Shown: in pieces, positions 41,232 to 53,081 of the stretch | How positions within the stretch are numbered: the stretch's first letter is position 1 | Layout: each line of letters opens with the position of its first letter | NCBI RefSeq assembly: GCF_002994445.1 | Contig: NZ_MRZJ01000001.1 | Coordinates: forward strand, 186,001-250,000 | Reading direction: 5' to 3' | DNA from: Staphylococcus simulans | GTDB lineage: Bacteria > Bacillota > Bacilli > Staphylococcales > Staphylococcaceae | Length of the DNA: 64,000 bases | Notes under the pieces: model-generated | The model's database searches: none | The model's input: only the letters and a program-made list of their open reading frames with translations | What the model was told of the DNA's origin: nothing | Made by a program: the position numbers and the translations under genes

Positions 41232-42503
41232 TTGGTTACTCAAGTTAAAGAAATGAAAACAAAATCTAAACGCCAAGTGAAAAAACCTGAATTATTGGCA
41301 CCAGCCGGCAACTTAGAAAAACTGAAAATTGCAGTGCATTACGGTGCAGATGCTGTATTTTTAGGCGGTCAAGAGTACGGTTTGCGTTCAAATGCTGATA
41401 ATTTCACAATGGAAGAAATTAAAGAAGGCGTTGAATTTGCAGCAAAATACGGTGCTAAAATCTATGTGACAACGAACATCATTGCGCATGATGAAAACAT
41501 GGATGGATTAGAAACGTATTTGAAAAATCTAGAAGCGACAGGTGCAACAGGTATTATTGTAGCAGACCCGTTAATCATTGAAACATGCAAAAGCGTAGCA
41601 CCGCGCTTAGAAATCCATTTATCAACTCAACAATCTTTAAGCAACTATAAAGCTGTTGAATATTGGAAAGAAGAAGGTTTGGACCGTGTAGTATTAGCAC
41701 GTGAAACCGGTGCGATGGAAATGAAAGAAATGAAAGAAAAAGTGGATATCGAAATCGAAGCCTTTATCCACGGTGCAATGTGTATTGCCTATTCAGGCCG
41801 CTGTACATTAAGCAACCATATGACTGCCAGAGACTCAAACCGCGGAGGATGCTGCCAAAGCTGCCGCTGGGATTATGATTTATTAGAAGTAGAAGAAAAC
41901 GGAGATCTAGATTTATACTACAAAGAAGGTAAAGTCGTACCGTTTGCGATGAGTCCTAAAGATTTAAAATTAATCGAATCTATTCCGAATATGATGGATA
42001 TCGGCATCGATTCATTGAAAATCGAAGGCCGTATGAAATCTATTCATTACATTGCGACAGTTGTTTCTGTCTATCGTAAAGTGATTGATGCTTATGCTGA
42101 AGATCCGGATAACTTTAAAATCAAACCGGAATGGTTGGTTGAGCTGGACAAATGTGCCAACAGAGACACTGCTTCATCATTCTTTGAAGGTACACCTGGT
42201 TATCAACAGCAAATGTTCGGCAATGAGTCTAATAAAAAGACACCGTATGATTTCTGCGGCTTAGTCTTAGATTATGATAAAGAAACTAAAATTGCGACGG
42301 TACAACAACGCAACCACTTCAAACCAGGACAAGAAATTGAATTCTTCGGTCCTGAAATTGATGGTTTCACACAAGTGGTTGAAGCGATTTATGATGAAGA
42401 AGGCAATGAATTAGATGCTGCGCGCCATCCACTCCAAATCGTTCAGTTTAAAGTTGACCATGACATTTATCCAAACAACATGATGCGAAAGGAAATCGGA
42501 TAA
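41232..42503 (+). CDS. trhP2: U32 family tRNA hydroxylation protein TrhP2
   Basis: A 423-residue U32 protein with [27 protein letters not shown] at the start and the U32 signature [19 protein letters not shown] (about 175), followed by CCQSCRWDY, giving several conserved cysteines that may hold an iron-sulphur cluster. Likely partner of TrhP1. TTG 41232 with AAGGAGG. Its stop overlaps the udk start by one base. Confidence 0.86.
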   Translation: MVTQVKEMKTKSKRQVKKPELLAPAGNLEKLKIAVHYGADAVFLGGQEYGLRSNADNFTMEEIKEGVEFAAKYGAKIYVTTNIIAHDENMDGLETYLKNLEATGATGIIVADPLIIETCKSVAPRLEIHLSTQQSLSNYKAVEYWKEEGLDRVVLARETGAMEMKEMKEKVDIEIEAFIHGAMCIAYSGRCTLSNHMTARDSNRGGCCQSCRWDYDLLEVEENGDLDLYYKEGKVVPFAMSPKDLKLIESIPNMMDIGIDSLKIEGRMKSIHYIATVVSVYRKVIDAYAEDPDNFKIKPEWLVELDKCANRDTASSFFEGTPGYQQQMFGNESNKKTPYDFCGLVLDYDKETKIATVQQRNHFKPGQEIEFFGPEIDGFTQVVEAIYDEEGNELDAARHPLQIVQFKVDHDIYPNNMMRKEIG

Positions 42504-43126
42504 TGAAAGCAACAACGATTATAGGTATTGCAGGCGGGTCTGGTTCAGGCAAAACATCAGTTACGAACGAAATTCTTCACAATTTAGAAGGTCATAGTGT
42601 TGCATTAATTGCACAAGACTACTATTATAAAGACCAATCGCATCTGACATTTGAAGAACGCTTGAAAACGAATTATGATCATCCGTTTGCGTTCGACAAT
42701 GATTTATTGATTCAAAACTTGATTGATTTGCGCAACGGCATTCCAGTAGAGGTTCCGACATACGATTATGTCAATCATACGAGAAGCGCTGAAACCATTA
42801 CATTTCAACCAAAAGATGTTATTATCGTAGAAGGAATATTTGCACTTGAAAACAAAACATTACGTGATTTAATGGATGTTAAGATTTATGTCGATACAGA
42901 TGCGGATTTGCGTATCTTGAGACGCTTGATGCGCGATACAAAAGAACGCGGTCGTTCTATGGAGTCTGTCATTGAACAATATATGACAGTCGTGCGTCCG
43001 ATGCACAATCAATTCATAGAACCGACGAAAAAGTATGCGGATATTATTATCCCTGAAGGCGGCAGCAATAAAGTCGCTATCGACATAATGACAACAAAAA
43101 TCCAATCTTTAATAAAAAATCAATAG
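42503..43126 (+). CDS. udk: Uridine kinase
   Basis: Phosphorylates uridine and cytidine in salvage. The 207-residue P-loop protein has [13 protein letters not shown] (about 8-20), [11 protein letters not shown] and the [11 protein letters not shown] substrate loop. It ends the trmR-trhP operon and precedes greA. Confidence 0.96.
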   Translation: MKATTIIGIAGGSGSGKTSVTNEILHNLEGHSVALIAQDYYYKDQSHLTFEERLKTNYDHPFAFDNDLLIQNLIDLRNGIPVEVPTYDYVNHTRSAETITFQPKDVIIVEGIFALENKTLRDLMDVKIYVDTDADLRILRRLMRDTKERGRSMESVIEQYMTVVRPMHNQFIEPTKKYADIIIPEGGSNKVAIDIMTTKIQSLIKNQ

Positions 43127-43154
43127 GAACACTTGAGTAAAGGAAGATGACAAT

Positions 43155-43637
43155 ATGGAAAACCAAAAACAATATCCAATGACCCAAGAAGGTTTTGAAA
43201 AGTTAGAACAAGAACTTGAAGAGTTAAAGACGGTTAAACGTCCTGAAGTTGTAGAAAAAATCAAAGTTGCACGTTCTTTCGGCGACCTTTCAGAGAACTC
43301 TGAGTACGATGCAGCTAAAGATGAACAAGGTTTCATCGAACAAGATATCCAACGTATTGAACATATGATCCGCAATGCACTGATCATTGAAGATACAGGC
43401 GACAACAATGTTGTTCAAATCGGGAAAACTGTTACATTTGTAGAAATTCCTGATGGTGAAGAAGAAGTTTACCAAATTGTCGGTTCTGCTGAAGCGGATG
43501 CTTTCAACGGCAAAATTTCTAACGAATCACCAATCGCTAAAAGTTTAATCGGAAAACACTTAGACGACGAAGTGCGTGTACCACTACCAAACGGTGCAGA
43601 AATGAAAGTTAAAATTACTAATATTCAATCTCAATAA
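43155..43637 (+). CDS. greA: Transcription elongation factor GreA
   Basis: Rescues backtracked RNA polymerase. The 160-residue protein has the N-terminal coiled coil with the acidic tip [19 protein letters not shown] (about 42-60; D and E residues act in the polymerase channel) and the C-terminal FKBP-like domain (GRVS-like [16 protein letters not shown]). Own ribosome-binding site AAAGGAAG. Confidence 0.97.
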   Translation: MENQKQYPMTQEGFEKLEQELEELKTVKRPEVVEKIKVARSFGDLSENSEYDAAKDEQGFIEQDIQRIEHMIRNALIIEDTGDNNVVQIGKTVTFVEIPDGEEEVYQIVGSAEADAFNGKISNESPIAKSLIGKHLDDEVRVPLPNGAEMKVKITNIQSQ

Positions 43638-43684
43638 TTATGAAATAATGCAATCGTATTTGGATTGCTAAATAAAATGATGAC

Positions 43685-43753
43685 GGTTGGCGATACTTTT
43701 TCTGTTTGAAACACACTTTCAATAAGCAAAAGTAAAGCGCCAACCTTTTTTTG
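43685..43753 (+). terminator. Two-part terminator after greA
   Basis: GGTTGGCG (43685-43692) pairs with CGCCAACC (43738-43745), extended by TACTTTT/AAAAGTA, with an inner hairpin TTGAAA/TTTCAA in the loop, then seven T. Confidence 0.85.
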
Positions 43754-43779
43754 TGGATTGAAGCTTTGTTGCAATGTGA

Positions 43780-43807
43780 TTGGTCGTTGCGACTAGCAAA
43801 TTATGAT
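43780..43807 (+). promoter_or_regulatory. Promoter of mtnN operon
   Basis: TTGGTC (43780-43785), 16 bases, TATGAT (43802-43807). A TAAAAT overlaps and is an alternative -10. Confidence 0.5.
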
Positions 43808-43846
43808 AAAATATCACTGATAGTTAATTTGAAAGGGGAAATGACG

Positions 43847-44533
43847 ATGATTGGTATCATTGGCGCAATGGAAGAAGAAATTATGATTTTAAGAGATAAC
43901 ATTACACATCTCGAAGAAATCACAATTGCGCATGTTAAGTTTTATAAAGGTCAGATCAACAAAAAAGATGTTGTTCTGACACTCAGCGGTATCGGCAAAG
44001 TCAATGCCAGTATTTCAACAGCATTGCTGATTAACGAATTTTCACCGGACGCTATTTTAAATACAGGTTCAGCAGGTGCACTTGATCATTCATTGAATAT
44101 CGGAGATGTTCTGATTGGGACAAAAGCAATGTATCATGATGCAGATGCGCGTGCTTTCGGATACGAATTAGGTCAGATTCCTAATATGCCGTTAGCGTAT
44201 GAAGCAGATAATGATTTGGCAGAACTTGCACAAGCTGTTATAGAGAAACAGCAGCTGACAGGCCGTTTAGGTCTCATTGTCAGCGGTGATAGTTTTATTG
44301 GTGAAGTCAAACAGCGCGAACATATTAAAGCACATTTCCCTGAAGCTATGGCAGTAGAAATGGAAGCAACAGCAATTGCACAGACTTGCTACCAATTCAA
44401 AGTACCGTTTATTGTTACAAGAGCAGTGTCTGATTTAGCAAATGGCGAAGCTAACGTAACGTTTGATGAATTTATTGGAAAAGCAGCGAAATCATCAAGT
44501 GAAATTGTATTACAAATGTTGAAATCTTTATAA
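43847..44533 (+). CDS. mtnN: 5'-methylthioadenosine/S-adenosylhomocysteine nucleosidase
   Basis: Cleaves SAH, MTA and 5'-deoxyadenosine, clearing products of SAM enzymes (Pfs). The 228-residue protein begins [12 protein letters not shown] and contains NTGSAGAL, the [10 protein letters not shown] ribose-binding glutamate region and the catalytic aspartate in [16 protein letters not shown] 43847 is chosen at eight bases from AGGGG; ATG 43841 is too close. Confidence 0.96.
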   Translation: MIGIIGAMEEEIMILRDNITHLEEITIAHVKFYKGQINKKDVVLTLSGIGKVNASISTALLINEFSPDAILNTGSAGALDHSLNIGDVLIGTKAMYHDADARAFGYELGQIPNMPLAYEADNDLAELAQAVIEKQQLTGRLGLIVSGDSFIGEVKQREHIKAHFPEAMAVEMEATAIAQTCYQFKVPFIVTRAVSDLANGEANVTFDEFIGKAAKSSSEIVLQMLKSL

Positions 44534-44552
44534 GGATAAGGTGAATTGTTGT

Positions 44553-45080
44553 ATGGGAATCTTAAGTAAAAACTTTATGCCGAATGCCTATGTGCAGTCT
44601 ATACATGAAATTGATTTTGATAAGTTAGCAGAGAACGGTATTAAAGGTGTCATTACTGATTTAGATAACACTTTAGTCGGTTGGGATGTCGCAGACCCGA
44701 CACCAGCTGTGATTCATTGGTTTAATATGCTCAATGAAAAAGGCATTAAAGTCACAGTAGTGTCTAATAACCACCAAAACAGAGTATCAAGCTTCTGCCA
44801 ACCGTTAAAAGTCAATTATATTTTCGAAGCAAGAAAACCGATGGGCAAAGCATTTAAACATGCGGCAGATCGTATGGGGTTAAAACCAAAAGAAACAGTG
44901 GTCATCGGCGATCAAATGCTGACGGATGTATTCGGAGGCAACCGCCGCGGTATGTATACAGTAATGGTAGTACCTGTTAAAAAAACAGACGGTTTTGTGA
45001 CGAAATTCAATCGTATTATCGAAAGACGTCTGCTCAACAGATATAAAAGAAAAGGCTATATTAAGTGGGAGGAAAATTGA
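44553..45080 (+). CDS. yqeG: HAD-family phosphatase YqeG
   Basis: A 175-residue HAD phosphatase (subfamily IIIA). Motif I is ITDLDNTLVGWD (about 29-40), motif II VVSNNH, and motif III GDQMLTDVFGGNR. The substrate is uncertain (a phosphatidylglycerol phosphate phosphatase role has been proposed for relatives). ATG 44553 is preferred; GTG 44541 is an alternative. Adjacent to yqeH. Confidence 0.88.
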   Translation: MGILSKNFMPNAYVQSIHEIDFDKLAENGIKGVITDLDNTLVGWDVADPTPAVIHWFNMLNEKGIKVTVVSNNHQNRVSSFCQPLKVNYIFEARKPMGKAFKHAADRMGLKPKETVVIGDQMLTDVFGGNRRGMYTVMVVPVKKTDGFVTKFNRIIERRLLNRYKRKGYIKWEEN

Positions 45081-46181
45081 TTGACAGAAACGAGCAAATG
45101 TATCGGATGCGGCGCTGAACTACAGGCTGACGATCCGAAAAAACCCGGTTATGTCCCGGCGCATAATCTGCATAAAGAAGATGTAATCTGCCAGCGTTGT
45201 TTCAGATTGAAAAATTATAACGAGATTCAAGATGTCGGTATGGATAGCGAAGACTTTTTAGACTTGCTGAATAATTTAGCAGATAAAAAGGGACTCGTTG
45301 TTAATGTTGTGGATGTCTTCGACTTTGAAGGTTCATTTATCAATGCATTAAAACGTATTGTCGGCAACAAGAAAGTCATCTTAGCTGCTAACAAAGTGGA
45401 TTTGCTGCCGAAACAAATCAATAAACGCCGTGTTAAAGAATGGTTGAAGAAATCAGCACGCAAATATGGTTTAGAAGCAGAGGATGTTGTCTTGATTTCA
45501 GCTGAAAAAGGCTATGCTATCAATGACTTGTTAGAAGCAATTCAAAAACATCGCAGCAATGACGATGTTTATATTGTCGGTACAACTAATGTCGGCAAAT
45601 CTACTTTAATCAACAAATTAATCGAACAAAGCGTAGGGGAAAAGAATGTCGTTACGACATCAAGGTTCCCAGGTACAACATTGGATTTAATCGATATCCC
45701 ATTAGACGATACGTCATTTATGTACGATACACCAGGCATTATCCAAGACCATCAAATGACACATTATGTATCAGAAAAAGAATTAAAACAGATTATGCCG
45801 AATAAAGAAATTAAACAACGTGTTTATCAATTGAATGAAGGTCAAACATTATTCTTTGGAGGACTTGCACGTATTGATTATGTCTCAGGCGGCAAACGTC
45901 CCTTAGTATGCTACTTCTCTAATCAGCTGCATATTCATCGTACTAAGACTGAAAAAGCAAATGATTTATGGCGTACACAGCTTGGAGACTTATTAACACC
46001 TCCAGGCAATCGTGATGACTTTGATTTAAATGATATGAAAGCAGTCCGCTTAGAAACGGGTAAAGAGAAAAGAGATATCATGATAGCGGGCTTAGGATTT
46101 ATTACTATCGGTCCTGGCGCTAAAGTCATTGTCAGAGTACCGAAGTCTGTAGATGTAGTGTTAAGAAATTCTATCATGTAG
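45081..46181 (+). CDS. yqeH: Ribosome-assembly GTPase YqeH
   Basis: Circularly permuted GTPase needed for 30S assembly. The 366-residue order is zinc finger CIGCGAELQ...CQRC (5-35), then G4 NKVD, G5 SAEKG, G1 GTTNVGKST (about 172), and G3 DTPG, confirming permutation, followed by a C-terminal RNA-binding region. TTG start after GGAGG, contiguous with yqeG. Confidence 0.96.
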   Translation: MTETSKCIGCGAELQADDPKKPGYVPAHNLHKEDVICQRCFRLKNYNEIQDVGMDSEDFLDLLNNLADKKGLVVNVVDVFDFEGSFINALKRIVGNKKVILAANKVDLLPKQINKRRVKEWLKKSARKYGLEAEDVVLISAEKGYAINDLLEAIQKHRSNDDVYIVGTTNVGKSTLINKLIEQSVGEKNVVTTSRFPGTTLDLIDIPLDDTSFMYDTPGIIQDHQMTHYVSEKELKQIMPNKEIKQRVYQLNEGQTLFFGGLARIDYVSGGKRPLVCYFSNQLHIHRTKTEKANDLWRTQLGDLLTPPGNRDDFDLNDMKAVRLETGKEKRDIMIAGLGFITIGPGAKVIVRVPKSVDVVLRNSIM

Positions 46182-46193
46182 CAGGTGATAATT

Positions 46194-47003
46194 ATGAAAT
46201 TTGCGGTAATCGGTCATCCTATCGACCACTCGTTATCTCCTATCATGCATAATGCCAACTTTAAAGCATTAGGGCGTGATGACACTTATGAAGCATTGAA
46301 TATTCCACCCAAGCATTTTCATCTGATTAAAGAAATAATCAGCGAAAAGCAATTGGACGGCTTTAATATTACAATCCCGCATAAGGAAAGTATTATTCCT
46401 TATCTGGATGAAATCGATGTACATGCTTCTAAGATAGGTGCAATTAATACAGTTAAAATACAAGATGGCAAATGGACAGGGTATAACACAGACGGCATCG
46501 GTTATGTTAAAGGCTTAAAACGTGTGTATCCAGATTTAAAGCATGCGAAGATTTTATTGATTGGTGCTGGCGGTGCTAGCAAAGGATTAGCAGCTGCACT
46601 GAGTGAAATTGTAAATAAGCCGCTGACAGTTGCCAATCGTACGATGAAACGTTTCGATACTTGGGATTTAGAGGTCGAACAATATACACTTAAAGAAGCA
46701 GAAACTAATTTAGAACAATTTGATATTGTGATTAATACAACGCCCGCTGGGATGAATCATAACCAAGATGTTGTGATTTCATTGGATCAGTTAGCACCTG
46801 ATACCTTAGTAAGCGATATCGTGTATATCCCAGAGAAAACACCGATACTTGCTTTAGCAGAAGCAAAAGGCAATCCTATCTATAATGGGTTGGATATGTT
46901 TGTGAATCAAGGTGCTGAGAGTTTTAAAATATGGAGCGGGGCAGAAGCGGATATTGAAGTAATGAAAAGTACAGTGATTGAACAATTAAAAAGGAGAAAT
47001 TAA
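46194..47003 (+). CDS. aroE: Shikimate dehydrogenase
   Basis: Reduces 3-dehydroshikimate with NADPH. The 269-residue protein has the shikimate-binding [15 protein letters not shown], the catalytic NITIPHKE lysine, the Rossmann GAGGASKG motif (about 125-132) and NRTMKR for NADP. ATG 46194 follows AGGTG; the GTG at 46185 overlaps that site. Confidence 0.96.
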   Translation: MKFAVIGHPIDHSLSPIMHNANFKALGRDDTYEALNIPPKHFHLIKEIISEKQLDGFNITIPHKESIIPYLDEIDVHASKIGAINTVKIQDGKWTGYNTDGIGYVKGLKRVYPDLKHAKILLIGAGGASKGLAAALSEIVNKPLTVANRTMKRFDTWDLEVEQYTLKEAETNLEQFDIVINTTPAGMNHNQDVVISLDQLAPDTLVSDIVYIPEKTPILALAEAKGNPIYNGLDMFVNQGAESFKIWSGAEADIEVMKSTVIEQLKRRN

Positions 47004-48442
<1,439 letters not shown>

Positions 48443-48793
48443 ATGCAAACAGAACAAATTTTAGATTTGGCGGTAGAAGCTGTTGAAAGTAAAAAAGCAG
48501 AAGAAGTGATTTCTCTTAATTTAGAGGGCATCAATGGTATGGCAGATTACTTTGTAATTTGTCATGGTAATAACGAGAGACAAGTACAGGCGATTGGAAG
48601 AGCGGTGAAAGAAGCGGCTGACAAAGCAGGTGTAGACATTACGGTCTTTGAAGGCTTAAGCGAAGCAAGATGGGTATTACTGGATTTATCTGGTATTATT
48701 GTTCACATCTTCCATAAAGACGAGCGCAGTTATTACAACATTGAAAAGCTCTATAGAGATGCACCGATGAAAACCTATGAGGAAGCTTACTAA
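48443..48793 (+). CDS. rsfS: Ribosomal silencing factor RsfS
   Basis: Binds L14 and blocks subunit joining when nutrients are scarce. The 116-residue protein has ADYFVICHGNNERQVQAI and RWVLLDLSGIIVHIFH, both family hallmarks. Contiguous with yqeK and yqeM. Confidence 0.95.
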   Translation: MQTEQILDLAVEAVESKKAEEVISLNLEGINGMADYFVICHGNNERQVQAIGRAVKEAADKAGVDITVFEGLSEARWVLLDLSGIIVHIFHKDERSYYNIEKLYRDAPMKTYEEAY

Positions 48794-49510
48794 ATGGTTC
48801 AGTACCAAGGTTTTAGTCAATACTATGATGAATTAACACAAGATCAACCTTATGAACAATGGTTAGCTATTATACAGCAAGCTGCTTCAAAACGAGATTC
48901 TATTTTGGATATCGGTTGCGGAACCGGCAGCTTAACGCATTTATTAACAGATTTTAAGCATGTTACTGGTATGGATTTAAGCAGTGATATGCTAGCTGTT
49001 GCATCAAAAAAAGCTTCAAATATCAGATGGATAGAAGGCGATATGACTGATTTTGATTTAGGTCAAACTTATGATGTCATTACAATCTTATGTGATTCAT
49101 TGAATTATGTTGCACAAAAGGATCAAGTTGCAGCAACTTTTAATCATGTATACGAGCATTTGAATGACGATGGAACTTTCATCTTTGATGTGCATTCCAC
49201 ATACAAAATGGAGACCTTATTTGCAAATCATAGTTATATTGACGAGACAGAACATATCTTCTTAGGATGGGACGCTGTTAAAGGCGAGGAACCCTATAGT
49301 GTTTGGCATTATATGACATTCTTTGAGCTTCAAAATGATGGCAGTTATCAACGTTTTGATGAAGAACATTATCAAAGAACGTATCTGCGCGAGGACTATA
49401 TTGATATGTTGAAAAATGCCGGCTTTAAGTCGATTTCAACCTTCTATGATTTTGATGTTGAGAATCAAGATGAACAAAGCGATCGTTTATTCTTCATTGT
49501 AAAAAAATAA
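48794..49510 (+). CDS. yqeM: SAM-dependent methyltransferase YqeM
   Basis: A 238-residue class I methyltransferase with ILDIGCGTGSLTHLL (about 38-52) and GMDLSSDML. Substrate unknown. It ends the yqeG-yqeM cluster; a terminator follows at once. Confidence 0.9.
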   Translation: MVQYQGFSQYYDELTQDQPYEQWLAIIQQAASKRDSILDIGCGTGSLTHLLTDFKHVTGMDLSSDMLAVASKKASNIRWIEGDMTDFDLGQTYDVITILCDSLNYVAQKDQVAATFNHVYEHLNDDGTFIFDVHSTYKMETLFANHSYIDETEHIFLGWDAVKGEEPYSVWHYMTFFELQNDGSYQRFDEEHYQRTYLREDYIDMLKNAGFKSISTFYDFDVENQDEQSDRLFFIVKK

Positions 49511-49513
49511 AGT

Positions 49514-49559
49514 AAATTCACTCCTTGAAACGTTTGTTATACAAAGGAGTGAATTTTTT
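49514..49559 (+). terminator. Terminator overlapping the comEA ribosome-binding site
   Basis: AAATTCACTCCTT (49514-49526) and AAGGAGTGAATTT (49544-49556) form 13 perfect pairs, then three further T and ATG. The 3' arm contains the only good comEA Shine-Dalgarno (AAAGGAGTG). Confidence 0.85.
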
Positions 49560-50237
49560 ATGTTTGACCAATTAAAACATTATTATGAGCAATACAAGCA
49601 ATACACCTGGTTATCAGTAATTGGAATGTTGTTGCTGGTGGGTACTTTCTTATTTATCAATCCTAAAGAAGAAATTTCTCCAATAGAAGCTAAAGCTGCT
49701 GATAAACCTACGCATGAGTATCAAAAAGACAGCAAAAGTACTTCAGAAAAAGGAAAAGAACCTTCTGAGCCTATTAAAACGAATGGTGGAAAAGTTAAAA
49801 ATATTGTAGTGGATGTAAAGGGTGCAGTAGAGCACCCTAACATTTACGAGATGAAAGATAACCAAAGAGTTAAAGATGTACTCGATAAAGCAAAAATAAC
49901 CTCCAAAGCTGATTTGACCCTGATAAATCTTTCGGAAAAGCTTACCGACCAAAAAATGATAGTTGTACCTGAAAAAGGACAAACAGTCTCAAATGCAACC
50001 AGCACAAACGCTGCAGCTTCACCCAAACAAGCTGGAGGTACCCAGACTAAGGTTAACTTAAATAGTGCTAAAGAAAGCGAATTAACTACTGTTAACGGAT
50101 TAGGGCCATCTAAAGCAAAAGCGATAATTGAATACAGAGAATCAAAAGGTCCATTTAATAGCGTAGATCAATTAAAAAATGTTAAAGGTATTGGTGAAAA
50201 ATCCTTCGAAAAGCTAAAAGATTATTTCACAGTTTAG
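49560..50237 (+). CDS. comEA: Competence DNA-binding protein ComEA
   Basis: Membrane-anchored double-stranded-DNA receptor for uptake. The 225-residue protein has one N-terminal helix (about 17-33), a low-complexity charged spacer, an SLBB domain (VVDVKGAVEHPNIYEM, about 80-140), a second linker, and C-terminal helix-hairpin-helix (VNLNSAKESELTTVNGLG and VKGIGEKSFEKL) that binds DNA. First gene of comEA-comEB-comEC. Confidence 0.95.
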   Translation: MFDQLKHYYEQYKQYTWLSVIGMLLLVGTFLFINPKEEISPIEAKAADKPTHEYQKDSKSTSEKGKEPSEPIKTNGGKVKNIVVDVKGAVEHPNIYEMKDNQRVKDVLDKAKITSKADLTLINLSEKLTDQKMIVVPEKGQTVSNATSTNAAASPKQAGGTQTKVNLNSAKESELTTVNGLGPSKAKAIIEYRESKGPFNSVDQLKNVKGIGEKSFEKLKDYFTV

Positions 50238-50278
50238 AGATAATGATTTATTAAAATGCCTTTTTGTAATAAAATAGT

Positions 50279-50294
50279 ATTGTTATATAACAAT
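50279..50294 (+). repeat. 16-base palindrome before comEB
   Basis: ATTGTTATATAACAAT is a perfect palindrome directly before and touching the comEB ribosome-binding site (GGAGGTG). It could be a protein-binding site or an RNA hairpin. Confidence 0.6.
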
Positions 50295-50307
50295 GGAGGT
50301 GCAAAAC

Positions 50308-50769
50308 GTGGACAGAATAAAATGGGAAGAGTACTTTATGGCGCAAAGTCATTTGCTTTCACTTCGTTCTACGTGCACTAGACTCTCTGTCGGTGCAACA
50401 ATTGTAAAAGATAATAGAATCATTGCAGGAGGTTATAACGGCTCTGTAGCAGGCGAAGTACACTGTATTGATGAAGGCTGCTTAATGGAAGATGGTCATT
50501 GTATCAGAACAATTCATGCAGAAATGAATGCCTTATTGCAATGTGCGAAACAAGGGGTTTCTACAGAAGGGGCAACAATCTATGTAACACATTTCCCTTG
50601 CTTGAATTGCACTAAATCCATTATTCAAGCTGGTATTAAACAAATTTACTACGCCAAAGATTATCATAACCACGATTACGCAATTCAACTGCTTCAACAA
50701 TCAGGAATTGAATATAAAAAGATACCATTTGATGCTGATCAAGTTGCAGAATTTTTAACTAAGAAGTGA
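50308..50769 (+). CDS. comEB: dCMP/ComE operon deaminase ComEB
   Basis: A 153-residue zinc deaminase of the dCMP deaminase type. Zinc and catalytic motif HAEMNALLQC (about 70-79) and PCLNC (about 97-101) are intact. It makes dUMP from dCMP; a direct role in transformation is doubtful. GTG 50308 at seven bases after GGAGGTG is chosen. Confidence 0.94.
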   Translation: MDRIKWEEYFMAQSHLLSLRSTCTRLSVGATIVKDNRIIAGGYNGSVAGEVHCIDEGCLMEDGHCIRTIHAEMNALLQCAKQGVSTEGATIYVTHFPCLNCTKSIIQAGIKQIYYAKDYHNHDYAIQLLQQSGIEYKKIPFDADQVAEFLTKK

Positions 50770-50776
50770 TAGATAT

Positions 50777-53016
50777 TTGATATATATTGCACTTGCATTT
50801 TTAGATGGCATCTTATTGATTTATAATAAGCCGCTTGCTTACATGCTTGCTGGCTTATTATTATTCATAATTGCAAAAAGAAAGCTCCCAATATTATTAA
50901 CTATAGTTATATTATGTCAACCCATAATAAGTTATACGATTTTTTCTAGCCATATTTCAAATAAATCCAAAATTTAAAGTGGTTTAAGACTTCAACATCT
51001 TTCAAAGGGCATTTAATGCTTCAACATTTGCAAATAAAGAAAGAAAAATATGCAGAATCAAAGGTTGAAATTCGAGATTTTCCCGTAAAATTGATTTACT
51101 TTCCAAAAAATCTTGCGGAAATAAACAAATTAAAGGGGATGGCTGCAAATCTAGACTGCTATATAGAAGGTCAATTTAAAATTGATCCGGACTTTAATGA
51201 TGCAATATCTTTAATCGTAAAAAAATTAGACTATGCATCATGCAAGCCAGTAAAATCTCATAACTTGGAATCATTAATAGCACAACATAAATTTTATTCT
51301 CTTCATCGTCTCAAACTCTATTCTCCATATTGGCAAAATACATTTGCGATGATCACTGGTGATGTCAGTTATATTAGTCCGAGTGAATTAGAAACTGATA
51401 AGGAACTTGGTATTTATCATTTGCTTGCCGTCAGCAGCTCTCATGTTGTTGTTATCGCCTCTATTTTCTATTTTGTGTTTAATAGACTCTCTATTCCTCT
51501 TGTCTTTATCAAAATTATGATTATTACAGTATTATTGTTATTTGCTTACTATACTGATTTTGCGCCAAGTGCGTTACGGGCCATTTTATGTATGAGCTTA
51601 GTAATGATACTACCGAAAAAGTTTTACCATTCTCTAATTGATATCTTATGTACAGTATTTTTATTTCTATGCATCGTTAACCCTGATATTGTATTAGATA
51701 TCGGTTTTCAATTTTCATTTTTAATTACATGCTTTATATTATTATCCTCGCCAGTACTTAATAATAAATCCACTTTATTTACCATGTTTATCATGACATT
51801 GATTGCGCAATTCGGCTCCTTTTTGATTAGCGCTTATCATTTCAACCAAATTCAATGGATTGGATTTGTTTCTAATTTTATATTTATTCCTTTTTACTCG
51901 CTTATTTTATTTCCACTTGCTATTGTTACTTATTTTTATTATCAGTGGTTTCCGTCGAATTCGTTGCTTAATTTACTGATAGTTAAATTATATGCCATTC
52001 ATGATCAATTACTAATTCCTTTATTCAAGTACTTAGTACGATTTCGTTGGTTCATAGGAGAGATGAATGGTTTTCTCATTGTAATGACACTCGTTTGGTT
52101 GATTATCTTGCTGGTGTTAACAACCAATTCTAAGATTAAAGCAACTTTGATTTTATTTGTGGTTGGAAGTGTTGTTCTCACATATATTGCATCTATCCCA
52201 CACACGAGATTCACTGCACTGAATGTAGGACAAGGAGATGCATTTTTATTTGAAACTCGACATAGACAACGTATTTTAATCGACACAGGTGGAAAAGCAC
52301 AAGATGAAAACCAAGCTTTTAACTTTAACTCAAAAGATTCAAATGAATCACATTCCATCAGCAAGTTTCATATTTTAACCACATTAAGAAAAAGGGGAAT
52401 CTCGTCACTTGATTATGTCATAGTGACACATCCACACGCTGATCATATTGGAGAACTTAATTATGTAATGACTCACGTGCACGTTAAAAATTTGATTGTT
52501 AACTTTAAAAGTTTTCCTGTTTCTTCTTTAATGCAGCTTCATGGATTATGTCATCAAAACAAGACGCATTTAATTGATGTTAATACAATAAAGTCTATAA
52601 GTTTGGGTGAAAATAAAATCACATTTTATGATACTGCCTTAACACAAAGCAAAGACTTGAACGATCATTCAATCATTGCTTTAATTCAAACGAAAAAATA
52701 TAACATTTTAACAACAGGAGATGCTACTACTAAAAATGAAAATCTTTTGCTGCAAAAATACAAATTGCCAAAAATTGATATTTTAAAGGTTGGTCATCAT
52801 GGCAGTCAAACGAGCAACAGTGTTACGTACATTAATGAAGTACATCCGACTTACAGTATAATTTCCAGCGGCAAAAACAATGTGTATAAACTGCCTAATA
52901 AAACTGTGTTAAAACGTTTAAAAGATGTCCATTCCATGATTTACAACACTCAAAACAATGGTGAAGTGACTTTTAATTTAGAACACAATATAGAAGTCAT
53001 AACGCAAAATCAATAG
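50777..53016 (+). pseudogene. comEC: DNA uptake channel ComEC, frame broken near 50970
   Basis: ComEC forms the membrane channel for single-stranded DNA. A TTG-started frame encodes the first 66 residues (MIYIALAFLDGILLIYN...), then stops at 50975; the next frame continues without a stop to 53016, giving the OB-like domain, the ComEC core (YHLLAVSSSHVVVIASI) and the C-terminal metallo-beta-lactamase domain (HPHADHIGE, HHGSQTSNS). Adding one base in the A4 tract at 50969-50972 restores about 746 residues. It may be a true inactivation or sequencing error. Confidence 0.88.
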
Positions 53017-53039
53017 GAATGGTGTCATATTAATACAAA

Positions 53040-53048
53040 TGCTATAAT
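53040..53048 (+). promoter_or_regulatory. Extended -10 promoter of holA
   Basis: TGCTATAAT with TATAAT at 53043-53048, about 34 bases before the GTG start; the -35 is weak. Confidence 0.5.
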
Positions 53049-53081
53049 ACTAAAGTATGCTAATTTTGAGAGGTGCCAGTT

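Noticed and set aside
51016..53016. Independent ComEC-like gene starting at 51016
   Set aside because: No ribosome-binding site, and coding sequence continues upstream in this frame to the break near 50972.
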